A stretch of 25,175 bases of DNA from DASRAJ01 sp039920305 (GTDB lineage Bacteria > Bacteroidota > Bacteroidia > Chitinophagales > UBA10324). The position numbers and the translations under genes are program-made. The notes under the pieces were generated by a model. That model searched no databases and was not told the origin of the DNA. It saw only the letters and a list, made by a program, of their open reading frames with translations. How positions within the stretch are numbered: position 1 is the first letter of the stretch; the number at the start of each line of letters is the position of its first letter. The DNA is taken from contig JBDSEA010000140.1 in NCBI GenBank assembly GCA_039920305.1, positions 1 to 25,175 of the forward strand, written 5' to 3'. Shown here piece after piece: positions 1 through 7,620 of the stretch.

Positions 1-2403
1 GAATGAAACATAGCCGCGCGCAAACCCAAACTCAATGTCATTGCTTTCAACCTGCTTGAGGTAGCCCACATTGACCTTGAACCGAATTTCGAATTTTGGT
101 AGTGAATCCTCAATAAACGGATCATATGTCCATTGTGTGTTTAATCCAATATAGCTCTTGCGCAGAAAATCATTCTGGGTAAGATCGGGAAAGATATTAA
201 CAGTATCACCTGCAATGGAATCATTGGTGACACGAGCTTCAGTATACAGCGGACCAAACTGGAAGCGAACCTTATTCAGATCACCGGCTTCAAGGGATGG
301 AAAAAGATATATGCTGTTGATGCGCAGCCTGTAATCTTTCGCAGGATAAAGCAACAACGTGGTATCACCAAAACCAAAAAAGTTATAGCGAAAGTTGGGT
401 GCCTGAACTTTAGCATCAATGTTCAGATTGAGTTTTCCCAGTACATCAGAAAAATCTGCGCGGTAGAAAAAATTAAATGCGCGCGTTTTCATTGCAACAT
501 CAAACCCTATCGTTTGCTTTGATGCATAGGGTGCACTGTTGTAGCATGGCATGTCTGCTGCACATGGTCCTTTCTTAAATCCATAGGACACAAAGGACAG
601 TGCAGCTCCAAGGAAGACGCCATCATCAACACCATAACCAAAATAGGGATAGAACAACTTGTGGTTATAATCATAGCTATGGTGAGAATAGTTGTTAAAA
701 ATAGAGTCATTTGATGTTTTGCTTCTTGCTTCGGAGCCCAGATTCAATACATTTCCTTCTTTGGTATCATACACTTTTGTCTTTTTGAATAAACTGCTTA
801 TCCTCGCTATATCCGTAATTGTATCTATTCCCTCACCCCCGATAATCCGTATCACCGGGCTTGCTGAGGCTTTCCCCTCTAAATGAAAAACATCATTGGC
901 ATTTAATCCGTAAAGCTGGATCTGGCGGGTTTCATCCTGGGTAAAGGTGCGGCGATAATAAAGTTTACCTCTTACCCCATCTTTGTATTCATAAACTGAA
1001 ATATTAGTTACGTCAGGAACAGAATGCTTCACCTCAAAATAGTCCTGCTTGTTAGTACCAAGTATGGTTACATTTTGGGAAAGGAATCTATAATAGTCAT
1101 CTGCAATCAGGGGCAGGTTATTTCTGCGTGACTTCAGATTTTTTATGATGCCTGGTGCTGAAAGATTATATATCGTATCAGGCAATACCCTGAATGCATC
1201 TTCAATATTTTGATCAGAAATGGTGATCAGCATGCTGTCAGCCATATCCCGCCAGTCCTGCTGCGTCATTCTTGTAAGCAGGTTGTGATCAACATTACGA
1301 GCATTAAAGTTGAACCATTCAATGGTGCGGGGCATTGGCCGGAACCGCTGCATTTTTTTAGTAGCTGCAATATTCAAACTTGCAATGGTTGGCAGTACCC
1401 CGTCGAAGGTAAAGAAAGCCTGGTCGCGATCGCGTGGAATAGGGCGATACATTTTGGTTCCGTCCGGTTGTTTGAACTCAGCCCAGAGCCATTGATCTTC
1501 ATGGCGATCCCAGTCACCAATCCACATATCGAACAAGCGGGAGCGCAACAGAAATTTTTCATCTACATAGTTATCAGCATTTTTTTGTATTGCCTCATAA
1601 ACCTCGAATGTTGATTTCACTTTTCTAAATCCGCTTAATCCTTCTTCGACATCAGCATTGGTAAGTATCCGCTCTTCGAACAGCACCATTCTGTTTTTAA
1701 AATCATCCCTGAATTTACCAAGTCCCGGATCGTCAGTGACGTATAAAATTTTTGGATTAGTATGGTAGATGTTTGCTGATTTTGCGAGAGAGGGGATAAC
1801 CAGAAATGCATAGGGATGTGAGGCTGAAATCTGATCCTGGATCAAATCGGTAAGTATAGTATTTTGAAATGCAGCAGTCACCGTTTTCGAAGGATCCTTA
1901 TCAATAGTTCTGATGACGTACTGGTTACTGTCTGCACCCATTAAGCGCAATGATTTGGTTTGCAATCCTCCACCGCGCTTAAGCGGTGTGAGTCCTCCCC
2001 GCATGTGTTCCATATCGAGGTAGTGAATGGTAATGGGTGCTCCCCATACTTTTCGGTAGTGGCTGCCAAGGATCAGCTTCCCCAGAAAATTTGAATGGTA
2101 CTTGTCACTGGCAGCAAGGGTAATGGTGCTATCTCCTAAATAATAGTTGCTGCTGCTTCCTTTTTTGTAAGGATTTTCACTGCTATCAGGTAAAACCTGA
2201 TTCTTAATGCTATCATCACCAACCGTAAGTGAATTGATACCGGAACTGCTATCTGAAGGAGCCGTAACGTTATTGCTATCTGGAATTTGGGTAAACGCTG
2301 TTGCTGCTCTTAATAAAAGAATGGCGAGCATTACAAATGCACGGATAAGTAAATTTATTTTATGTAGATTGTAAGCAGAATAACGTATAAATTTATTTCG
2401 CAT
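1..2403 (-). CDS. Large outer-membrane protein with CotH/FAM20-like kinase motif and BamA-like barrel (C-terminus beyond the left edge)
   Basis: The frame is open on the minus strand from 2403 to base 1, giving 801 visible residues without a stop. Residues 1-38 form a basic, hydrophobic secretion signal, followed by a Ser/Asp/Asn-rich stretch to about residue 90. The middle has YVIRTIDKDP with Lys169, DWDRHEDQW at 297-305 and PIPRDRDQAF at 321-330. Their spacing and pattern recall the DxxxxN/DxD active-site motifs of CotH and FAM20/HipA-type atypical kinases. From about residue 480 on, alternating aromatic/hydrophobic strands resemble a BamA/TamA-type surface-antigen barrel. Similar regions occur at the C-terminus of Bacteroidota metallophosphoesterase/outer-membrane fusion proteins; no phosphoesterase domain is present here. 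I chose the ATG at 2403 because it gives a full signal peptide and overlaps the upstream stop by 11 nt; an internal ATG at 2331 is the alternative. Kinase activity is inferred from motifs only. Confidence 0.75.
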   Translation of the reverse strand, partial: MRNKFIRYSAYNLHKINLLIRAFVMLAILLLRAATAFTQIPDSNNVTAPSDSSSGINSLTVGDDSIKNQVLPDSSENPYKKGSSSNYYLGDSTITLAASDKYHSNFLGKLILGSHYRKVWGAPITIHYLDMEHMRGGLTPLKRGGGLQTKSLRLMGADSNQYVIRTIDKDPSKTVTAAFQNTILTDLIQDQISASHPYAFLVIPSLAKSANIYHTNPKILYVTDDPGLGKFRDDFKNRMVLFEERILTNADVEEGLSGFRKVKSTFEVYEAIQKNADNYVDEKFLLRSRLFDMWIGDWDRHEDQWLWAEFKQPDGTKMYRPIPRDRDQAFFTFDGVLPTIASLNIAATKKMQRFRPMPRTIEWFNFNARNVDHNLLTRMTQQDWRDMADSMLITISDQNIEDAFRVLPDTIYNLSAPGIIKNLKSRRNNLPLIADDYYRFLSQNVTILGTNKQDYFEVKHSVPDVTNISVYEYKDGVRGKLYYRRTFTQDETRQIQLYGLNANDVFHLEGKASASPVIRIIGGEGIDTITDIARISSLFKKTKVYDTKEGNVLNLGSEARSKTSNDSIFNNYSHHSYDYNHKLFYPYFGYGVDDGVFLGAALSFVSYGFKKGPCAADMPCYNSAPYASKQTIGFDVAMKTRAFNFFYRADFSDVLGKLNLNIDAKVQAPNFRYNFFGFGDTTLLLYPAKDYRLRINSIYLFPSLEAGDLNKVRFQFGPLYTEARVTNDSIAGDTVNIFPDLTQNDFLRKSYIGLNTQWTYDPFIEDSLPKFEIRFKVNVGYLKQVESNDIEFGFARGYVSF

Positions 2404-3370
2404 CGCCCTGGTATTTGAATTCAAGGATGTTACCATGGCCGCTTCTACCCTCATCTGAAATAAATAATGTTCCATCCGATTTAAAGCATAATCCCTCAGG
2501 TTGCTTGAATATATCTGAGCTTAGTGACTCAATCATTTTTATATTACCCTCACTGTTGAGAACAACAAGTAATTTTCCAACTGTTGAAATAAGGTAAACA
2601 TCATTGGTTAAAGGATGAATGGCAATTTCTGATGGCTGAAATGTAGCATCACCGTCCTCGGGGTCAAATAGATTTTTTAATTCATCAGCAAGTAATTTTT
2701 GCTGCTCACTGGCCATTAAAAACCTTTTCAGCTCTTCAAGTTTCACCGTAAAAACAGGCTGCTGAATAAACATCATGGTGCCTAGGTCAAAAGCATAGAC
2801 TGCTCTTGCGCCTTTTATGCCATTACCAGGTTTATTCTTGCATGCAATCAGCAGGCGGTGATTGAGCGAATCAAAACATAATCCTTCGGTATTATTTTCT
2901 TTATTGAGCGGGGTGCTGATTACATTCGTATGCTGCTCCGGTGAATCAAAGTAGAGAATCTGATGCAGCTTGCCATTGCTGCTAAGTACATAGAGGGTAT
3001 CATGCACATTTGCTATTCCCTCATAGTCGCCTTTCTTTCCGAAATTCACCGGATGTTTCACCTCTTGTTTCTTCATGTCATAGATAAATAATTTTCCTTC
3101 CTCATCCTGTGCACATATAAGCTTTGATTTCCTGTACATTGAAATGGCAGAAATCTCGGTGAGTGCCTTAGGCATTTTGTATTTCTCCGCAGGTTTGCGT
3201 AGGTTGTATGGGAATTCAGGCTCAGCAACGGTGTTGACTGTTGCTGTCCTGCTCTCAGGAATAGTAGAGCTTACTGAATCTTTCGCAATATCCTTCGTTG
3301 AAGATTTAGAGCTGCATGCCTGGGCAAAGAGATATAATACAACAAGTAAGAGTGTTCGCATATGCATCAT
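2393..3370 (-). CDS. SdiA-regulated-like beta-propeller lipoprotein
   Basis: 325 residues. The N-terminus is a lipoprotein signal (hydrophobic residues 6-18, Cys19 followed by Ser-Ser), so the product is probably membrane-anchored and extracytoplasmic. The rest holds repeated blades of the type EGIA/EGLCF followed by a hydrophobic strand and a Gly-Lys-Leu turn, at about residues 130, 165, 250 and 290. It ends in EGLCFKSDGTLFISDEG, as in the SdiA-regulated/YjiK propeller family. The molecular role of that family is poorly defined. The stop overlaps the start of the downstream outer-membrane gene, so the two are probably co-translated and may act together at the cell surface. Met1, Met2 and Met4 are all possible starts; the longest is used. 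Confidence 0.8.
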   Translation of the reverse strand: MMHMRTLLLVVLYLFAQACSSKSSTKDIAKDSVSSTIPESRTATVNTVAEPEFPYNLRKPAEKYKMPKALTEISAISMYRKSKLICAQDEEGKLFIYDMKKQEVKHPVNFGKKGDYEGIANVHDTLYVLSSNGKLHQILYFDSPEQHTNVISTPLNKENNTEGLCFDSLNHRLLIACKNKPGNGIKGARAVYAFDLGTMMFIQQPVFTVKLEELKRFLMASEQQKLLADELKNLFDPEDGDATFQPSEIAIHPLTNDVYLISTVGKLLVVLNSEGNIKMIESLSSDIFKQPEGLCFKSDGTLFISDEGRSGHGNILEFKYQGDAK

Positions 3371-3411
3371 AGTTTACAGAAGAACCATATCCTCTGATGC
3401 AAAGAAATGAA

Positions 3412-3528
3412 TTATTGCAGAGACTTGAGTGTCAATCCTACCAAAACTCCAAGTAAAAAAGCTCCAACACCTACAATTAATAGCTTGACTTTTGGTTTGG
3501 GGGGTTTGAATTCACCTTGCGGGGGCAT
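3412..3528 (-). CDS. Small single-pass membrane peptide, 38 residues
   Basis: A short ATG-initiated frame of 38 codons ends in TAA. The first 15 residues are Pro/Lys-rich (PPKPKVK), followed by one continuous hydrophobic segment of about 17 residues with GxxxG-like spacing (VGVGAFLLGVLVG), then LKSLQ. The arrangement is that of a tiny inner-membrane peptide with a basic cytoplasmic head. It lies 41 bases upstream of the lipoprotein gene on the same strand and could be the first gene of that unit. No family is recognised and no clear ribosome-binding site is visible. The regular membrane-protein pattern argues for a real gene, but chance cannot be excluded at this length. Confidence 0.5.
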   Translation of the reverse strand: MPPQGEFKPPKPKVKLLIVGVGAFLLGVLVGLTLKSLQ

Positions 3529-3606
3529 AACGGATTATTTAAAAAGTTAAAAAAATTTAAATTAATAAGTCATTCAAATCGTGATGAAAATTCAGGGACA
3601 CTGCTT

Positions 3607-3631
3607 CCTGAAACATTTTAAAAATTTCAGG
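3607..3631. repeat. Inverted repeat (7-bp arms, 11-base loop) in the divergent spacer
   Basis: CCTGAAA at 3607-3613 is the exact reverse complement of TTTCAGG at 3625-3631. The element lies about 65 bases upstream of the first histidine kinase, between divergent transcription units. It could be an operator; no T-tract follows directly, so it is not a convincing terminator. Confidence 0.3.
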
Positions 3632-3694
3632 TTCGAAATATAGACCGGTTTTTTTGTAAAAACAATACCTCCAATAAAAATTTATTTTTAGCAC

Positions 3695-6600
3695 GTGAAT
3701 GAGGGAGTAATCATAAGATATTTCATTCTTTCAAGCATATTATTATTCTGTCACAACATTAGTTATGGTCAGCGTGAGCATCTGTTCATCCGTAATTTTT
3801 CACAAGCTGATTATCTCTCAAAACATTATACAGCCGGACCCCAGAATTTTGATATCATATCTGACAGCAGGGATATCATGTACATAGCAAACGGGTTTGT
3901 TCTTCTTGAATTTGACGGGGCAAACTGGCGTGATGTAAAGAATACCGGTAATATAAATAACGGGGGAAAAACATTAGCAAGCAATTCAATGAAAACAATC
4001 TACTTCGGTGGAAGTGATGAGCTCGGTTATCTTACTCCTGACTCCACCGGCCTCATTTGCTACCGGTCATTAGTGCAGCTTGTAAAAGGATATCATTTTG
4101 AAATTATAAAAACCATTTGTTTAAATGACTCTGTCTATTTCGTAGCTGATTCCGTTATTTTCAGATTTGCAAATCACCAGATGGATATCTTGCACACGAG
4201 GGAGAAAATTACATGGTGTGGAATTTTAAATAATCGTTTAACGGTCAATCTCCTGCACCGGGGGCTGTATAAATTATTCAGAAATAATTTTGAGTTCATC
4301 ACGAATACGCAGCTTTTCGGGGAAGTAATTCCTGTAGAAATTATTGTACGCAGCTCTATTCCCCACACACCTTTTGCCTTAATGGTTATTACCCGGCAAG
4401 GAATATTTAACTGGGATGGTAAAAATCTGGTTTTGATGAATGATGATAAGCGCCTCACTGATATTAATTGTGCTCTTTTTATTCAGGATGATGCTATTGC
4501 AATAGGAACCAATGAGCATGGAGTTTTAATTATCACCAATTCCGGTAAAATTCTTGACAACATCAACAAGCAGGACGGATTAATTGACAATAGTATATTA
4601 GGAATGTATAAAGACCAGAATAACGGGCTGTGGCTTGCCCTATCCGCTGGCATCAGCCGCATCGACTACCCTATCGTAATTGAAAATTTTAATGATAAGA
4701 ATGGTCTGCCTGGTACGGTATTATGCAGCCATATTTACCAAGATAAGCTATATGCCGCAATATACCAATCAGGCTTATTTGAGGCAGTGCCTTATGAACA
4801 TGACCCCCACTTTATTAAACGACCTTCATTTCCTGATGCGTGGTACATGCTGGATGTAAATAATGATCTTTTTATTTCTTCCACAGCAGGTGTTTTTTTT
4901 CAGCGTTCAGAGTCTACACAAAGGATCAGTGATCAGGCGGCTTATTTTTTATATCACTCTCCGGTGTTTGAGGATGTTGTACTGGCAGGTTTGCAGAAGG
5001 GTGGAATCGGAGTGATAAAAAAGGATGGTTATGGATGGAAATACATGGGAAAACTGAAGGGATTTGATATACAGATAAAGCAAATGGTCATGAATTCCTC
5101 TGGTATTTTATTTGCCGGAAAAGAAAAGCTGTATAAAATTGATTTCAGCAAAGGCTTGTCATTGAGTGTTGAATTCTCTGAAGTGCCTGTGAAAGCTGCC
5201 TTTCGGGCCGACAATATATCCTACCTTTTTTCCTTTCACAATCGTATTTATGCCGGTACATCTTATGAAGGATTTCTGGTTTATGATGATGCCACAAATT
5301 ATTTTGTTCCGGATACGACCATGAACAGAGCCCTTGGTAATAAAGGTGAGGTTGCAGTACCCTATGTGGACTATGAAAATAAAATCTGGTTTTTAAACAA
5401 TCAGCGCATTGGGAATCTAAGCCGGCACAATACTGAATATATATGGGATACACTGCCATGGAAGAAAATTTCGACCGGAGTTTGGAACTTTTTTCTCAGC
5501 AATGATATGCTCTGGATCTCAACTACTGATGGGCTTTACAGGTACAATACTTCAGTAAAGAAATCCTATGACCGAAGTTTTCCCACTTTGATAAGGATGG
5601 TTCGCGTGAATGATACTGTAATTTTTAACGGTGCCTTTTTCTTTCCCGGCCAGTCTGTATCAGTTTTGCAAAACGAGGTATTTAAAAAATCATTCCCCTA
5701 TAAAACCCCGTCTGTATCTTTTGATTTTGCAGCAGCAATGTATGATGCGGGTAACGAGGTGTTATACAGCTATTACTTAGAAGGGCAGGATAAAACCTGG
5801 AGCGCATGGTATGATGATACCCGGAAGGAATATTCATCCCTTACTGAGGGTGAATATGTTTTTCATGTCCGTTCAAAAAATATGTATGACGTAGTAGGTC
5901 AGGAAGCCATGTTTGCATTTTCAATTGACCGGCCATGGTATAGAACGTGGTGGGCATATCTCTTATACTGTATCGGGTTTTCACTTTTAATTCTTGCTAT
6001 TATCCGGCTCAACCAAAGGCAGCTCATCAATGAAAAAAACCTGCTTTCACAAAAGGTTGCTGAGCGCACCAGAGAGATTTCAAAACAAAAGGAACTAGTG
6101 GAATCGCAAAAGGAGAATGTAGAAATCAAGACCCGTGAGCTGGAATCCACACTGGATGCATTACGGCAAGCCCAGTCTCAATTAGTGCATTCAGAAAAAA
6201 TGGCATCGGTTGGGCAGCTCACAGCAGGCATAGCCCACGAGATTAATAATCCAATCAATTTTGTTTCTTCCAACGTGAATCCCCTGAAAAAGGATATTGG
6301 GGATATTATGAATCTGCTTGAGATGTACTCAACGCTTAATGAAAGCAATTACACAACCAGGATGGCAGAAATAAAAGTTCACCGGAACCGGATAGATCTA
6401 AAATACACCATGGATGAAATCAATTCACTGATCAGGGGAATCGAAGAAGGATCGAGACGCACAGCTGAAATTGTAAAGGGATTGAGAAGCTTTTCACGGC
6501 TTAATGATGAGGAGATGGTGAAAGCGGAAATCAATGAGGGTATAGAGTCCACTCTTCTGCTTCTTCAGAATAAACTCAGGCATCAAAACATCGAAGTGAT

Positions 6601-6964
6601 AAAATCGTTCGGAGATATTCCTGAAATAAATTGCTTTGCCGGGCAGCTCAACCAGGTTTTCTTAAACCTTCTTTCCAATGCTATAGATGCAATTGGCCAC
6701 GATGGGAAAGTTTTTATTACCACCGAAGTGAAAAATGATAATATAAAGATCTCCATTCGTGATACAGGCCCGGGAATGACCCCTGAGATAAAGCAAAGAA
6801 TCTTCGATCCGTTCTTCACTACAAAGGAAGTTGGAAAAGGTACCGGCCTCGGGCTCTCCATTACCTATGGCATCATTGAAAAGCACCGCGGGAAAGTTGA
6901 AGTGAGAAGTGAAGTTGGGAAAGGAACAGAATTTATCATCTCCCTGCCGGCTCAAGCCGTATAG
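3695..6964 (+). CDS. Propeller/Y_Y_Y-type membrane sensor histidine kinase
   Basis: 1089 residues, GTG start. Residues 1-25 are a signal peptide. Residues 45-650 form a periplasmic region of two-component-regulator-propeller type, with repeated blades such as the one around NGLWLALSAGISRID. A Y_Y_Y domain spans about 673-748, with a membrane helix at 752-773 and a coiled coil to 835. The HisKA domain has phosphoacceptor His848 in GIAHEINNP. HATPase has N-box Asn991/Asn995, G1 DTGPG (1023-1027), F-box DPFFTTK (1038-1044) and G2 GKGTGLG (1047-1053). The phosphorelay core is therefore complete. Unlike classic hybrid HTCS regulators, it lacks C-terminal receiver and AraC domains, so its partner must be a separate protein. 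It heads a same-strand run of genes, and the receiver-cyclase at 11616 is the nearest candidate partner. The ligand is unknown. Confidence 0.93.
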   Translation: MNEGVIIRYFILSSILLFCHNISYGQREHLFIRNFSQADYLSKHYTAGPQNFDIISDSRDIMYIANGFVLLEFDGANWRDVKNTGNINNGGKTLASNSMKTIYFGGSDELGYLTPDSTGLICYRSLVQLVKGYHFEIIKTICLNDSVYFVADSVIFRFANHQMDILHTREKITWCGILNNRLTVNLLHRGLYKLFRNNFEFITNTQLFGEVIPVEIIVRSSIPHTPFALMVITRQGIFNWDGKNLVLMNDDKRLTDINCALFIQDDAIAIGTNEHGVLIITNSGKILDNINKQDGLIDNSILGMYKDQNNGLWLALSAGISRIDYPIVIENFNDKNGLPGTVLCSHIYQDKLYAAIYQSGLFEAVPYEHDPHFIKRPSFPDAWYMLDVNNDLFISSTAGVFFQRSESTQRISDQAAYFLYHSPVFEDVVLAGLQKGGIGVIKKDGYGWKYMGKLKGFDIQIKQMVMNSSGILFAGKEKLYKIDFSKGLSLSVEFSEVPVKAAFRADNISYLFSFHNRIYAGTSYEGFLVYDDATNYFVPDTTMNRALGNKGEVAVPYVDYENKIWFLNNQRIGNLSRHNTEYIWDTLPWKKISTGVWNFFLSNDMLWISTTDGLYRYNTSVKKSYDRSFPTLIRMVRVNDTVIFNGAFFFPGQSVSVLQNEVFKKSFPYKTPSVSFDFAAAMYDAGNEVLYSYYLEGQDKTWSAWYDDTRKEYSSLTEGEYVFHVRSKNMYDVVGQEAMFAFSIDRPWYRTWWAYLLYCIGFSLLILAIIRLNQRQLINEKNLLSQKVAERTREISKQKELVESQKENVEIKTRELESTLDALRQAQSQLVHSEKMASVGQLTAGIAHEINNPINFVSSNVNPLKKDIGDIMNLLEMYSTLNESNYTTRMAEIKVHRNRIDLKYTMDEINSLIRGIEEGSRRTAEIVKGLRSFSRLNDEEMVKAEINEGIESTLLLLQNKLRHQNIEVIKSFGDIPEINCFAGQLNQVFLNLLSNAIDAIGHDGKVFITTEVKNDNIKISIRDTGPGMTPEIKQRIFDPFFTTKEVGKGTGLGLSITYGIIEKHRGKVEVRSEVGKGTEFIISLPAQAV

Positions 6965-7042
6965 GAATATTACGAGTGTGTAGTAAATAAAAGGATACGT
7001 TTAAAGTGAATAATCCTTCCCTGGTTTTACCGGTATATTAAA

Positions 7043-7065
7043 ATGCTTTGCTACCTTCAAAGCAT
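7043..7065. repeat. Perfect inverted repeat (8-bp arms, 7-base loop)
   Basis: ATGCTTTG at 7043-7050 pairs exactly with CAAAGCAT at 7058-7065. It lies in the 136-base spacer between the first kinase and the 151-residue orphan gene, about 35 bases before that gene's ATG. No run of T follows, so an operator or an mRNA-processing or stability hairpin fits better than a terminator. Confidence 0.4.
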
Positions 7066-7100
7066 CAACAAAATCTCCATCACCTCAAAAAACTCCACAC

Positions 7101-7556
7101 ATGTTAAAGAATCTTTTGATCGTAATTTTTGGCACCATTTCGCTAATCGTCATTCTGAATTATTTCCGCATTACGAATTTATTCATAATAAGCTCACAGA
7201 AGCCGGAGTGTATTAATACATTTCGGTACGATAAGGAGGCTACAAAGGAGGGTGGTGGCACGGCTATATCTGACGAAGCTGCCGATTCACTGGCTGATGA
7301 TTTTAAAGTTAAATATTTGTCTGACGTATATGTTGAGAAAAGTTATTTCAGTAAGAAAGCCATTGATCACTTATTTGCAAAATATGCTACTGCAAATGCA
7401 ATCGGCTGTACTTACGCTCTTGTAAATGATTCGCTCAAGATTATCATCAATGCTTACAGGATTGAACAAACCGAAATTGTCATACGTGAGGAGTTAGACA
7501 GCACCTATTTTCTTGCAACAACAGTTTGCCAGCCCACCTGCAAGAAGCCACTTTAA
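7101..7556 (+). CDS. Membrane-anchored protein of unknown function inside the kinase cluster
   Basis: 151 residues. A hydrophobic N-terminal helix (about residues 4-25) looks like an uncleaved anchor or signal. The remaining 120 residues appear to be an extracytoplasmic domain with four cysteines (ECIN, IGCT, VCQPTC) that could form disulfides. I recognise no family. It sits between the first and second kinases on the same strand, 64 bases upstream of the TPR kinase. Position suggests an accessory to those sensors, for example a periplasmic ligand or redox partner, but nothing in the sequence proves this. Confidence 0.7.
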   Translation: MLKNLLIVIFGTISLIVILNYFRITNLFIISSQKPECINTFRYDKEATKEGGGTAISDEAADSLADDFKVKYLSDVYVEKSYFSKKAIDHLFAKYATANAIGCTYALVNDSLKIIINAYRIEQTEIVIREELDSTYFLATTVCQPTCKKPL

Positions 7557-7620
7557 GTACTTACCGGCTGCGCGGGATAGACTATTAGTTTTAAGGGTAT
7601 AAATTTCGAGATTCACATAT

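Noticed and set aside
1210..1614. 134-codon plus-strand frame
   Set aside because: It lies opposite the kinase-motif region of the outer-membrane protein and reads as low-quality protein (Cys/His-rich, no domain).
3628..3640. GGTTCGAAA resembling a tRNA T-loop
   Set aside because: No flanking stem, acceptor arm or anticodon arm can be built around it.
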